36,460 bases of DNA from Pseudomonadota bacterium (lineage in GTDB: Bacteria > Pseudomonadota > Gammaproteobacteria > Steroidobacterales > Steroidobacteraceae), in NCBI GenBank assembly GCA_023417315.1, contig JAEZFW010000050.1:1-36460 (forward strand), given 5' to 3'. Under the pieces are notes generated by a model. The model did not search any database. It saw only the letters and a program-made list of their open reading frames with translations, and was not told the DNA's origin. Both the position numbers and the translations under genes were made by a program. The number at the start of each line of letters is the position of its first letter. Within the stretch, counting starts at the first letter, position 1. Shown here piece after piece: positions 16,285-24,260 of this stretch.

Positions 16285-17010
16285 CTACGATCCGAACATC
16301 GAGTGCGCCAACCGCGCCACCTGTTCCCCGATCGGGAAATACCACGCGCTGCGTCCGATCATGAGTCGCAGCGGCCACGACGCGATGATCACGAGACCGC
16401 CGATGACGTAGATCGGATGCACGACTCGGTGCCTTCGCCAGTCATGCACGAGGCACACCGCGACGAATAGCGCCGCAATGAGCGGGATTAGAAAGTCACG
16501 ATGTGGCTGCAGATCGAGCAGCCGCAGGATGCGTGCGGACGCCGGGCTGATCGACGCTACGAACCCCAGCATCATAAATCGCCGATGCAGTCCCGGCCGA
16601 CGGCGCCACGCAATCCCTAACGCGATGAACACAGCGAACAGCCCGATCGAAGTGAATCCGATGATTGAGAACTGCGGCGGTGCCAGTCCTGAGGGGCTGA
16701 CATGGTTCGAGATCGCGGTCTGAAACACGGACAGGACGCCGACGACCACGACGATGCCGGCCACGATCGCGCTCGCGATCCCGAGCTTGCGGTGCAGGTC
16801 GACGCGATGAGCGGTGACCAGGCCCACTTGCGTGAGGAACAGGACCATCCACACGGTGAACACGATCGCGTGCACGTGCAGCAGGGTCGTGAGCGGTGGT
16901 GGGGCGATCAGGATGCGTAGGTAGTAGGTTGGGGCGAAGCCCACGACGACGAAGACTACGAGTGCCAGCGCAATGAATAGATAGAACCGGGACTTCGTGA
17001 CGGCGGCCAT
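16285..17010 (-). CDS. Uncharacterised seven-helix membrane protein
   Basis: A 241-residue protein with about seven hydrophobic helices and conserved-looking histidines in LLHVHAIVFTVWM and TAHRVDLHRKLG; RRRPGLHRRFMMLG recalls the same pattern in a second half. The arrangement of paired His on helices suggests a heme- or quinone-associated protein such as DUF2306-like proteins, but I do not recognise it firmly. The ATG at 17010 is chosen because AGGA lies 11 bases upstream and the hydrophobic N-terminus follows; the open frame runs to 17202. It is divergent from the winged-helix/TPR regulator, which may control it. Confidence 0.7.
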   Translation of the reverse strand: MAAVTKSRFYLFIALALVVFVVVGFAPTYYLRILIAPPPLTTLLHVHAIVFTVWMVLFLTQVGLVTAHRVDLHRKLGIASAIVAGIVVVVGVLSVFQTAISNHVSPSGLAPPQFSIIGFTSIGLFAVFIALGIAWRRRPGLHRRFMMLGFVASISPASARILRLLDLQPHRDFLIPLIAALFVAVCLVHDWRRHRVVHPIYVIGGLVIIASWPLRLMIGRSAWYFPIGEQVARLAHSMFGS

Positions 17011-17111
17011 GGAGCGTTCCTCTTGGATGGACGCCTCCAACTTGGGCTTGCGGAACACCGTTAAGCCATTAACCCGCCCTTGGATCGGCCTTACTTCTTT
17101 ATTATCGCTGC

Positions 17112-18521
17112 ATGGAACAGGGCGCTCTGCAATTCGACGGCTGGACGGTCGACCTCGTCTCGGGAGAGATCTGGCGCGATGGGCGCATGAGCCGGCTGGC
17201 ACAGCAGCCCCTGCGCATCCTCATCGAGCTCACCGACCGCCCGGGCGAGGTCGTCACGCGTGAACGACTCGTCAAAGCGCTCTGGCCACAGGGAGTCGTC
17301 GACTTCGACAACGGGCTCAACGTCGCGGTCCGCAAATTGCGCGTCGCGCTCGATGACGTCGGCGACACGCCGCGGTACATCGAGACGCTCCCGCGCGTCG
17401 GCTACCGCTTCATCGGCAAGCTGGGCGCTGCGGCGCTGCCGTCCGCAATCGAGTCGAAGCCGGTCCGCACCGTTCGCGGTGAGTGGCTCGTGCTTGCGCT
17501 CGCCCTGGTTGCCTTGGCCGCGAGCCTCGGCATCTACTGGTTCAGCGACCGCAGCGCCGCGGAAACGCGCCATGTCCCTAGTGCCCGCGCACAGGAGCTG
17601 TACGTCGAGGGTATGCATCAACGTTCGCGGCGCGACATCGACGCCACGGCGCTCGCACTCGCCAAGCTTGAAGCGGCGATCAAAGAGGATCCGGAATACG
17701 CCGAGGCGTGGGCGGGTTACAGTCGCACACTTGCGGGCGCAGTCGTGCGCCAGCTTACGACGCCCGCCGAGGGGCTGCCGAAGGCGCGCGCCGCGGCCGA
17801 GCGTGCCCTCGAGCTCGATCCGACGGTGGCGGATGCGCACGTCACCTTGCTTCATATTCATATGGACTTCGATAAGGACTTCGCCGCAGCGACGCGGGAT
17901 CTGGAGAAGGCACGAGAGCTCGGACTCGATACCGCCAGTTTCTGGCACTACTCCGCGATGTGGCATGCCCAGCAAGGGCGTGTCGATGAAGGGCTCGCGG
18001 ATATGCGGCGCGCGCGAGCCCTGGAACCGATGACCCTGCTGCTCTCCTCCAACTACGCGCTGATCCTGTTCAACGCGCGGCGCTACGATGAGGCGATCGC
18101 ACTGCTGGCGCCGATCGTTGCAGCGAACCCCGGGTTCGACACCGGTCGCAGCGTGCTCGCGCGTGCGCTCACGGCGACAGGCCGTTTCGACGAAGCGCTC
18201 CTGCAACTGCAGGCGCGCAAAGACGTCGGCGCGTGGCAGGGCGATCTCGGCGTGCTCTACGCGAGGATGGGCCGGCGCGAAGACGCGCTGCGCGAGATCG
18301 CGCGGCTCGGCACGTTGCAGAGTCAAGGATTCGGCGAGTCGTATGAGATTGCGACTATCCAGGCGACCCTTGGAGAGCTCGACCTGGGATGTGAGTCGCT
18401 GGCGCGCGCGCTGACCGACAAGTCGTTCCTGGTGAACTGGATGAGGCTCGACCCGCGCATGGATCCGCTGCGCGGGCGCAAGTGCTTCACCGATGTCGAG
18501 AAGAAGCTCTACGCAGACTAA
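17112..18521 (+). CDS. CadC-like transcriptional regulator: winged helix, one membrane helix, TPR repeats
   Basis: A 469-residue one-component regulator. The N-terminal OmpR/PhoB-type winged helix (about 5-103; LAQQPLRILIELTDRPGEVV, ERLVKALWP, VRKLRVALDD, RYIETLPRVGYRFIG) is cytoplasmic. A single helix (about 124-144) anchors it, and the rest is tetratricopeptide-like repeats expected in the periplasm. Such proteins are common in Xanthomonadales and Sphingomonadales and sense unknown signals. The 101-base gap to the divergent membrane protein gene contains the dyad GTTAA-GCCA-TTAAC (17060-17073), a possible operator for both. The ATG at 17112 is only a few bases after an AT-rich TATTAT stretch, so the message may have little or no leader. 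Confidence 0.9.
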   Translation: MEQGALQFDGWTVDLVSGEIWRDGRMSRLAQQPLRILIELTDRPGEVVTRERLVKALWPQGVVDFDNGLNVAVRKLRVALDDVGDTPRYIETLPRVGYRFIGKLGAAALPSAIESKPVRTVRGEWLVLALALVALAASLGIYWFSDRSAAETRHVPSARAQELYVEGMHQRSRRDIDATALALAKLEAAIKEDPEYAEAWAGYSRTLAGAVVRQLTTPAEGLPKARAAAERALELDPTVADAHVTLLHIHMDFDKDFAAATRDLEKARELGLDTASFWHYSAMWHAQQGRVDEGLADMRRARALEPMTLLLSSNYALILFNARRYDEAIALLAPIVAANPGFDTGRSVLARALTATGRFDEALLQLQARKDVGAWQGDLGVLYARMGRREDALREIARLGTLQSQGFGESYEIATIQATLGELDLGCESLARALTDKSFLVNWMRLDPRMDPLRGRKCFTDVEKKLYAD

Positions 18522-18539
18522 GGGAAGATCGCCTTCGAC

Positions 18540-18720
18540 CTCCTACTTTCGATGCCGGACACCGAAGTATCCGCTCGCGGCGGCAGTGTCTCACTCAAGG
18601 GTCCAGCCAGGCCGGTGACTTTGCTCCAGGTGATACCGTAGTCACCTGTCACTCCGATACCGTTTGGCGCCGCACTCGAGAATCGCCCGTGCGCCAGCGC
18701 GAAACACCTGACACCACTTA
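18540..18720 (-). pseudogene. Possible remnant of a BNR/sialidase-like repeat protein
   Basis: On the minus strand one frame reads AAPNGIGVTGDYGITWSKVT, resembling the Asp-box (S-x-D-x-G-x-T-W) of BNR/sialidase or YCF48-type propellers. There is no start codon with a ribosome binding site and the frame is too short for a domain, so it may be the relic of a larger gene. It could also be chance; the assignment is weak. Confidence 0.25.
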
Positions 18721-18722
18721 CG

Positions 18723-18752
18723 TTGACATTTCGATATTTCTCGTAATATCGT
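18723..18752 (+). promoter_or_regulatory. arsR promoter with overlapping operator dyad
   Basis: A perfect -35 TTGACA (18723-18728) is followed by TAATAT (18744-18749, spacing 15) or TATCGT (18747-18752, spacing 18). The perfect dyad CGATATT-N6-AATATCG (18732-18751) fills the space and covers the -10, where ArsR repressors bind. The transcript would start within a few bases of the ATGs at 18753/18759, so the message is probably leaderless. Confidence 0.75.
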
Positions 18753-19115
18753 ATGTCCATGAAGAACGCTGAAGTCATTGCCGCACTCGCCGCCCTCGCG
18801 CACGAACATCGGCTTGCGATCTACCGAGCATTGGTCGAGCAAGGGCCTGATGGTTTGCCTGCAGGCCAGATCGCCGAGCATGTTGGGCTCATTCCATCGT
18901 CTTTGACGTTTCACTTGCAGCACCTAGCCCGCGCCGGACTCATCAGCCAGCGTCGCGAGGGAAGACAGCTGATCTACGCCACCCGCTTCTCCGCGATGAA
19001 TGCGCTCATCAGTTACCTGACGGAAAACTGCTGCGAAGGCTCTGCCGTTTGCGCGCCGAGCTGCGCGCCTGCGACGGCAAAAGCCCGAACTGCGCGATCC
19101 AAGAAGTCGGCCTGA
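18753..19115 (+). CDS. arsR: ArsR/SmtB-family arsenite-responsive repressor
   Basis: A 120-residue winged-helix repressor that releases its operator on binding As(III). The HTH lies at about 38-62 (LPAGQIAEHVGLIPSSLTFH). The C-terminal cysteines Cys93, Cys94 and Cys100 in ENCCEGSAVC have the CC-x5-C spacing of the Acidithiobacillus ferrooxidans ArsR type, where they form the three-coordinate arsenite site; Cys104 is extra. Start is 18753, or 18759 if the message is leaderless from the overlapping promoter; no Shine-Dalgarno sequence is present. The dyad over its own -10 box indicates autoregulation. arsI and arsC follow in the same direction. Confidence 0.94.
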   Translation: MSMKNAEVIAALAALAHEHRLAIYRALVEQGPDGLPAGQIAEHVGLIPSSLTFHLQHLARAGLISQRREGRQLIYATRFSAMNALISYLTENCCEGSAVCAPSCAPATAKARTARSKKSA

Positions 19116-19248
19116 GACGTCTCGATGAAGATAGCTATTGCTTGAATACCGATGAGGGAAGCAGCGACCAAGCTTCTTGGTGATGTGCAGCTATCCCGGC
19201 TTAGGGCGAGTGTCGCCTTCATGCTCAAACAGCTTTGAGGAGATCGAA

Positions 19249-19758
19249 ATGAAACGCTTGCACATCCACGTTGCCGTTCTGAATCTCGAGTCTTCCATTC
19301 GGTTCTACTCGCAGTTGTTTGCAGCGAACCCCACGGTGGTCAAGAGCGATTACGCCAAGTGGATGCTCGATGATCCTCGCGTGAACTTCGCCATCAGTGC
19401 CCGGGGCGACGCAGCTGGCATAGAGCATCTGGGCATTCAGGTCGAGAACAAAGGCGAGCTCGCCGAGGTATACGAGCGCCTGCAACGTGCCGATGCGCCG
19501 GTGTTTGAGGAAGGTGCCACCACTTGCTGCTACGCAAAGAGCGAGAAGAGCTGGATCGAAGATCCGCAAGGTGTGAAGTGGGAGACATTCCTCACGACGG
19601 GCGGCAGCACCGTCTACGGTAACGATGCGGATCGCACTTCAATGACAGCGTGCTGCACACCGACTTCTCTGGCATCGCAGAAGCAACCCGCTAACGCCTG
19701 CTGCACGCCCGAGGAAAAGGCCGATGCGCAGAAGCGCAAGGCGGCGTGTTGCGGGTAG
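19249..19758 (+). CDS. arsI: ArsI-type C-As lyase (VOC fold) with cysteine-pair tail
   Basis: ArsI is an Fe(II)-dependent VOC-fold dioxygenase that cleaves the C-As bond of trivalent methyl- and aromatic arsenicals; relatives are called CadI. Metal-ligand candidates are His5, His60 and Glu112 (WETF), and the arsenical-binding vicinal pair Cys93-Cys94 in TTCCYAKSEKSWIEDPQG is intact. The protein is 169 residues. Its tail adds vicinal cysteine pairs at 135-136, 151-152 and 167-168, evenly 16 residues apart. GAGGAG lies six bases before the ATG at 19249. The 133-base gap after arsR holds no recognised feature. The 3' end overlaps the likely arsC start by 35 bases. Confidence 0.9.
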   Translation: MKRLHIHVAVLNLESSIRFYSQLFAANPTVVKSDYAKWMLDDPRVNFAISARGDAAGIEHLGIQVENKGELAEVYERLQRADAPVFEEGATTCCYAKSEKSWIEDPQGVKWETFLTTGGSTVYGNDADRTSMTACCTPTSLASQKQPANACCTPEEKADAQKRKAACCG

Positions 19759-20203
19759 TCCACGCGTGCGCGACAAGAAGTTGAAAGTGCTGTTTCTCTG
19801 CACCGGCAATGCCTGTCGCAGTCAGATGAGCGAGGCCTGGGCGCGTCATCTCGCAGGTGACTACATCGAAGCGTACTCCGCCGGCACCGATCCACACGGC
19901 GTTGATCCGCGCGCGGTGAAAGCGATGGCCGAGGTGGGTGTAGACATGTCGGCTCACTGGTCCAAACATGTGGATAGCTTCGCGGACGTGCCTTTCGACT
20001 ACGTAGTCACGGTCTGCGACAACGCCGCTGAAAGCTGCCCAACTTCCCCAAAGGGTGCACGAAGACTGCACGCCAGCTTTCAAGACCCGCCGAGGCTGGC
20101 ACGAGAAGCTCGCTCTGAAGAGGAAGCGCTAACGCACTACCGCCGGGTCCGCGACCAGATCCGACTCTTCATCGAAGCTTTGCCTGCGACACTGCAAAGC
20201 TAG
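19724..20203 (+). CDS. arsC: Arsenate reductase, thioredoxin-coupled (low-molecular-weight phosphatase fold)
   Basis: Reduces arsenate to arsenite using thioredoxin. The P-loop CTGNACRSQMSEAWAR holds the nucleophilic Cys and Arg (CX5R). The resolving pair is in TVCDNAAESCP, matching the Cys82/Cys89 spacing of Staphylococcus ArsC. The ATG at 19724 has AGGAAAAGG just upstream but adds 14 arginine-rich residues; GTG at 19766, giving 145 residues, fits family length better. Either way it is translationally close to arsI. The stop is separated from the convergent napC stop by a single base. No arsB or acr3 efflux gene follows. Confidence 0.92.
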   Translation: MRRSARRRVAGSPRVRDKKLKVLFLCTGNACRSQMSEAWARHLAGDYIEAYSAGTDPHGVDPRAVKAMAEVGVDMSAHWSKHVDSFADVPFDYVVTVCDNAAESCPTSPKGARRLHASFQDPPRLAREARSEEEALTHYRRVRDQIRLFIEALPATLQS

Positions 20204-20204
20204 C

Positions 20205-20831
20205 CTATTCAGTTCCCCCACCCGCAGGCCCTAACGGCGCCCCAAACAACATCGGAATCCCTTCCATGTCAGGGAGCTGGTGCGCGATGCCCTTGTGGCA
20301 GTCGATGCATGTGTAGTCCTCGCCTGCGAGCGCGACGGAATGGACTTGCACTGCACGCAAGCTCTGCCGCGTCCAATCCATATATTGATACGCGTGGCAA
20401 TTGCGGCATTCGAGCGAGTCATTCGCCTCTAATCGCGCCCACTCGTGCTTCGCGAGCTCGAGGCGATGATCCAGGAATTTCTCGCGCGTATTGATGCGGC
20501 CGAAGATCTTGCCCCAAACCTCTTTGGAAGCCTGCATCTTGCGCGCGATCTTGTCGGTCCAGTCGTGCGGCACGTGACAGTCGGGGCATGTCGCGCGGAC
20601 GCCGGAGCGATTGCTGTAGTGGATCGTTTGTTTGATCTCGGCGAACGTGTTGTTGCGCATTTCGTGGCAACTCACGCAGAACTCCTCCGTGTTCGTGGCC
20701 TCGAGCACAGTGTTGAATCCGCCCCAGAACAGAACGCCGCCGATGAAGCCGCCGACGGTCAGGAAGCCTAGGCTCAGATGCCTGCTGGGCGTGCTGAGCG
20801 TGCGCCACCAAGTCCGCAGTTTCTCTTTCAT
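20205..20831 (-). CDS. napC: NapC, tetraheme quinol dehydrogenase of periplasmic nitrate reductase
   Basis: Membrane-anchored tetraheme cytochrome c of the NapC/NirT family that passes electrons from quinol to NapAB. 208 residues: an N-terminal membrane helix (about 20-38) and four CXXCH sites (52-56 CVSCH, 82-86 CPDCH, 142-146 CRNCH, 175-179 CIDCH). Family blocks NTEEFCVSCHEM and CPDCHVPHDW are intact. The ATG overlaps the napB stop by four bases. It is the last gene of the nap operon; one base separates its stop from that of arsC. Confidence 0.96.
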   Translation of the reverse strand: MKEKLRTWWRTLSTPSRHLSLGFLTVGGFIGGVLFWGGFNTVLEATNTEEFCVSCHEMRNNTFAEIKQTIHYSNRSGVRATCPDCHVPHDWTDKIARKMQASKEVWGKIFGRINTREKFLDHRLELAKHEWARLEANDSLECRNCHAYQYMDWTRQSLRAVQVHSVALAGEDYTCIDCHKGIAHQLPDMEGIPMLFGAPLGPAGGGTE

Positions 20832-21493
20832 CGACGCGTCTCGCGCGTGCCGCGACGCTCGTCGCCGTCATCCTGGGCCGCGCGCTCGCGCTCGAGCAGC
20901 GTATCGACATCGATGAACTCGTTGCCCACGAGCGGCTGCGCATCCGTCTGCACGACATGACATTGCGTGCAGAAGTATCTGCGCGGCGAAATCTCAGCAA
21001 GATAGTTGTGATCGCGATCCATGTAATGCGTTGCACTCACCATCGGCGCTTGCGATTGCTCGTTGCGAACGCGCGCATGGCAATACATGCAGAAGTTGAC
21101 GTTGCGCGTGATTTCGTACTTCTCGATCGTATGCGGGATCGTCGGTGGCTGACTCGTGTAGGCACGCCCGCGCCGAATGTCGAAGTTCTCGACCCGCGAC
21201 ATGCGCGGCGCGTTTGGCTCCTTGTCCAACTCGACATTCCCGCGCAGCCCCGGGCCGAGCTTATCGGCGGAGACTTGCTCGCGATCGAGCGCTTGGTCGG
21301 CAGCGAAGGCGAATGCAGCGGCGAAGCATCCGACAGCGAGAACGGCGCGCGAACGCCTCTTGGGCACTGGGCTCTGGGCACTGGGCTCTGGCCAGACCCT
21401 CACCCTGACCCTCCCCTTCGAGGGAGAGGGGATCAGCTTTCTTGTTCTGGCCAGAAGCCAGTGGCCGATGGCCAGCAGCCTTCTCGCGCTCAT
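20828..21493 (-). CDS. napB: NapB, diheme cytochrome subunit of periplasmic nitrate reductase
   Basis: Small periplasmic diheme cytochrome c that delivers electrons to NapA. Two CXXCH sites (NFCMYCHARV and RRYFCTQCHVVQ) and the family blocks PPTIPHTIEKYEIT and PLVGNEF identify it. The ATG at 21493 overlaps the napA stop and has a strong GGAGGGG eight bases upstream, giving 221 residues, far longer than E. coli NapB (149). The excess is a 39-residue in-frame stretch between MSARR and the expected signal peptide (KRRSRAVLAVGCFAAAFAFA), encoded by the repeat element at 21361-21479. GTG at 21367 would give 179 residues with a normal signal peptide. Which start gives exported NapB cannot be told from sequence. 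Confidence 0.92.
   Translation of the reverse strand: MSARRLLAIGHWLLARTRKLIPSPSKGRVRVRVWPEPSAQSPVPKRRSRAVLAVGCFAAAFAFAADQALDREQVSADKLGPGLRGNVELDKEPNAPRMSRVENFDIRRGRAYTSQPPTIPHTIEKYEITRNVNFCMYCHARVRNEQSQAPMVSATHYMDRDHNYLAEISPRRYFCTQCHVVQTDAQPLVGNEFIDVDTLLERERAAQDDGDERRGTRETRR
21361..21479. repeat. Composite element: heptamer arms around a CCCTC palindrome, inside napB
   Basis: Left arm is a 7-base tandem run (TGGGCAC, TGGGCTC, TGGGCAC, TGGGCTC, TGGCCAG); right arm TTCTGGCCAGAAGCCAGTGG is its inverted partner (GGGCACTGGGCTCTGGCCAGA against GGCCACTGGCTTCTGGCCAGA on the other strand). Between them lies CCCTCACCC and a CCCTCCCC...GGAGAGGGG palindrome. It is translated in frame as part of NapB. 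Confidence 0.75.
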
Positions 21494-23988
21494 ACCGCCC
21501 CTCCCACCGGCACGATCTTCACCGCGCACTTCTTGTAGTCGGTTTGTTTGGAGATGGGGTCCGTGGCATCGAGCGTCACTTTATTGATGAGCTGTGTCGC
21601 ATCGAACCATGGCACGAACACGACGCCGCGCGGTGGTTTGTTGCGACCGCGCGTTTCGACGCGCGAGCGCATTTCGCCGCGGCGAGAGACGACGCGCACT
21701 TCGACGCCGCGCCGAACACCGAGCGCTTCGGCATCGTCCGGATGCATGAAGACGACGGCATTGGGGAACGCTCGATAGAGCTCCGGCACGCGACCTGTCA
21801 TCGAGCCTGAATGCCAGTGCTCGAGCACGCGGCCGGTCACCAGCCAATAGTTGAACTCCGCATCCGGCTCCTCCGCGGCAGGCTCATAGGGAAACGCGAA
21901 GATGTTCGCCTTGCCATCTTTGTTGCCGTAGAACTCGAATCCTTTACCTGGCTTCACGTATGGGTCCGAACCCTCGCGATAGCGCCACAGCGTTTCTTTG
22001 CCGTCGACGACGGGCCAGCGCAGGCCCGTGACTTTGTGGTACGTGTCGAATGGCGCGAGATCGTGGCCGTGATGACGACCGAACTGCGCGTATTCCTCGA
22101 ACAAACCCTTTTGGATATAGAAGCCGAACTCCTTCGCTTCATGATTCTCGTAGTCGGGGTTGAGCTCTTTGAGCGGAAAACGATCGACTTGCCCGTTCGC
22201 GAACAGCACTTGATACAGCGTCTTCCCCTTGTACGACGGGTTCGCGTTCAACAGCTCCGCCGGCCACACCTCATCCGTCGTGAAGCGCTTCGAGAACTCC
22301 ACGAGCTGCCATAGATCGGACTTCGATTCGCCCGGCGCGTTCACGAGCTGCTGCCAGAACTGCGTGCGACGCTCGGCATTGCCGTACGCACCTTCTTTCT
22401 CCACCCACATCGCGGAAGGCAAGATGAGATCGGCGGCGCGAGCAGTGACGGTGGGATACACCTCCGAGACCACGATGAAGTTGTCTGGATTGCGGTAGCC
22501 GGGCAACGTCTCTTGATTCATGTTCGGCGCAGCTTGAACGTTGTTGTTCACCTGCACCCAGTACGCATTGAGCTTGCCGTCCTTGAGCATGCGGTTCTGC
22601 TCGACGGCGTGATAGCCAGGCTTCTCTTGAATCGTACCGGCGGGCAGCTTCCACAACTTCTCCGCGGTCGCACGATGCTCGGGATTCGTCACCGCCATAT
22701 CTGCTGGGAGCCGATGCGCAAAGGTGCCGACCTCGCGCGCGGTCCCGCACGCCGAAGGCTGCCCGGTGAGCGAGAACGGGCTGTTGCCCGGCGTCGAAAT
22801 CTTGCCGGTGAGAAGGTGCAAGTTATAGACGAGATGATTCGCCCACACACCGCGTGTGTGCTGATTGAATCCCATCGTCCAGAACGAGGTGACCTTCGTC
22901 TTCGGATCTGCATACAGCTCAGCGAGCTGACGCAGCCAAGATTCGGGCGCGCCGGAAATCTTGACTGCGTGCTCGAGCGTGTACGGCTTCACGAACGCCG
23001 CGTACTGCTCGAACGTCATCGGCTGCGACTCCGTCGCTCGCTGCACGTTCTTCGCCTTCTGCTCGAGCGGATGCTCCGGCCGCAAACCATACCCGATGTC
23101 CGCATTCCCGAGCCTGAAGTTCACGTGCTTACCGACGAAGTCGCGATTCACACGTCCGGTCTGGATGATGTGATTCGCGATGTAATTCATGATCGCAAGA
23201 TCGCTCTGCGGTCGCATTACGATCGGGATGTCCGCGAGATCGAATGAGCGATGCTCGAACGTCGAGAGCACGGCGACTTTCACGTGCGGCGCAGAGAGGC
23301 GTCGATCGGCGACGCGCGACCACAGCACCGGATGCATCTCCGCCATGTTCGAGCCCCACAGCACGAACGCATCGGCGTGCTCGAAATCGTCGTAGCATCC
23401 CATCGGCTCGTCCATGCCGAACGTGCGCATGAAGGCATACGCAGCGGAGGCCATGCAGTGCCGCGCATTCGGATCGATGTTGTTCGAGCGAAAGCCCGCC
23501 TTGAAGAGCTTGTTCGCAGCGTAGCCTTCCCAGATCGTCCACTGACCTGATCCGAACATACCGACGCCTGAAGGACCCTTGTCCTTCAGCGCCGCTTTGA
23601 ACTTCTCGGCCATGATGTCGAATGCTTGATCCCAGCTCACCGGCGTGAACTCGCCTTCCTTGTCGAACTTGCCGTCCTTCATGCGTAAGAGCGGCTGAGT
23701 GAGCCGATCCGAGCCGTACATGATCTTCGATAAGAAATAGCCTTTGACGCAGTTGATGCCGCGGTTCACCTCCGCATTGGCATCTGCGTGAGTCGCAACG
23801 ACGCGGCCATCTTTGACGGCGACTTTCACACCGCAGCCCGTGCCGCAGAATCGGCACGGCGCCTTCGACCACTTCATGCGCGTGAATTGAGACTCGGTGA
23901 TGATGTTGGCGCTCTCAGCCGTGGTCGCCGCTGCAAGCGCGGAAGCCAACGCACTGTCCTTCAAGAACTCACGTCGTGTGATCGTCAT
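21490..23988 (-). CDS. napA: NapA, catalytic subunit of periplasmic nitrate reductase
   Basis: Reduces nitrate to nitrite in the periplasm with a bis-molybdopterin guanine dinucleotide cofactor and one [4Fe-4S] cluster. 832 residues, the family length. A Tat signal (TITRREFLKDS) opens the protein; cluster ligands are Cys45, Cys48, Cys52 and Cys80, and the molybdenum ligand is Cys178 in ARHCMASA. C-terminal cofactor-binding blocks such as PELYRAFPNAVVFMHPDDAE are present. The ATG at 23988 is chosen because it overlaps the napD stop (TAATG) and starts the Tat signal; the open frame runs to 24114. Confidence 0.97.
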   Translation of the reverse strand: MTITRREFLKDSALASALAAATTAESANIITESQFTRMKWSKAPCRFCGTGCGVKVAVKDGRVVATHADANAEVNRGINCVKGYFLSKIMYGSDRLTQPLLRMKDGKFDKEGEFTPVSWDQAFDIMAEKFKAALKDKGPSGVGMFGSGQWTIWEGYAANKLFKAGFRSNNIDPNARHCMASAAYAFMRTFGMDEPMGCYDDFEHADAFVLWGSNMAEMHPVLWSRVADRRLSAPHVKVAVLSTFEHRSFDLADIPIVMRPQSDLAIMNYIANHIIQTGRVNRDFVGKHVNFRLGNADIGYGLRPEHPLEQKAKNVQRATESQPMTFEQYAAFVKPYTLEHAVKISGAPESWLRQLAELYADPKTKVTSFWTMGFNQHTRGVWANHLVYNLHLLTGKISTPGNSPFSLTGQPSACGTAREVGTFAHRLPADMAVTNPEHRATAEKLWKLPAGTIQEKPGYHAVEQNRMLKDGKLNAYWVQVNNNVQAAPNMNQETLPGYRNPDNFIVVSEVYPTVTARAADLILPSAMWVEKEGAYGNAERRTQFWQQLVNAPGESKSDLWQLVEFSKRFTTDEVWPAELLNANPSYKGKTLYQVLFANGQVDRFPLKELNPDYENHEAKEFGFYIQKGLFEEYAQFGRHHGHDLAPFDTYHKVTGLRWPVVDGKETLWRYREGSDPYVKPGKGFEFYGNKDGKANIFAFPYEPAAEEPDAEFNYWLVTGRVLEHWHSGSMTGRVPELYRAFPNAVVFMHPDDAEALGVRRGVEVRVVSRRGEMRSRVETRGRNKPPRGVVFVPWFDATQLINKVTLDATDPISKQTDYKKCAVKIVPVGGAV

Positions 23989-24260
23989 TACGGCATCTCC
24001 GCGGCAAGCGCCGCTGCCTCTTCGATGTAGTGCGAAGTCATGGAAACCGAGATCACGCCCGAGATGGCCTGCACCTGCTCGATACAATCCGCGATCTCTC
24101 GTTCGTGAGCGCATTCGAGCACGACGGCGAGCTTGCCAACGAGGCCAGTCGGGTGAATCTCCGCCGCGCCGCAGTCGCGCAGAACACTCATCGCCGCCTC
24201 GAGTGCCTCCGGCTTGGCATGGATGAGCATGCCGGCGATGTGGACGTTGTGACCTCTCAT
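23988..24260 (-). CDS. napD: NapD, Tat-signal-binding chaperone for NapA
   Basis: Cytoplasmic chaperone that binds the NapA Tat signal and supports cofactor loading. 90 residues with the ferredoxin-like NapD fold; VHIAGMLIHAKPEALEAAMS and GKLAVVLECAHEREIAD are typical. Overlaps napF by four bases at its start and napA by one base at its end, so the genes are tightly coupled. Confidence 0.93.
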   Translation of the reverse strand: MRGHNVHIAGMLIHAKPEALEAAMSVLRDCGAAEIHPTGLVGKLAVVLECAHEREIADCIEQVQAISGVISVSMTSHYIEEAAALAAEMP

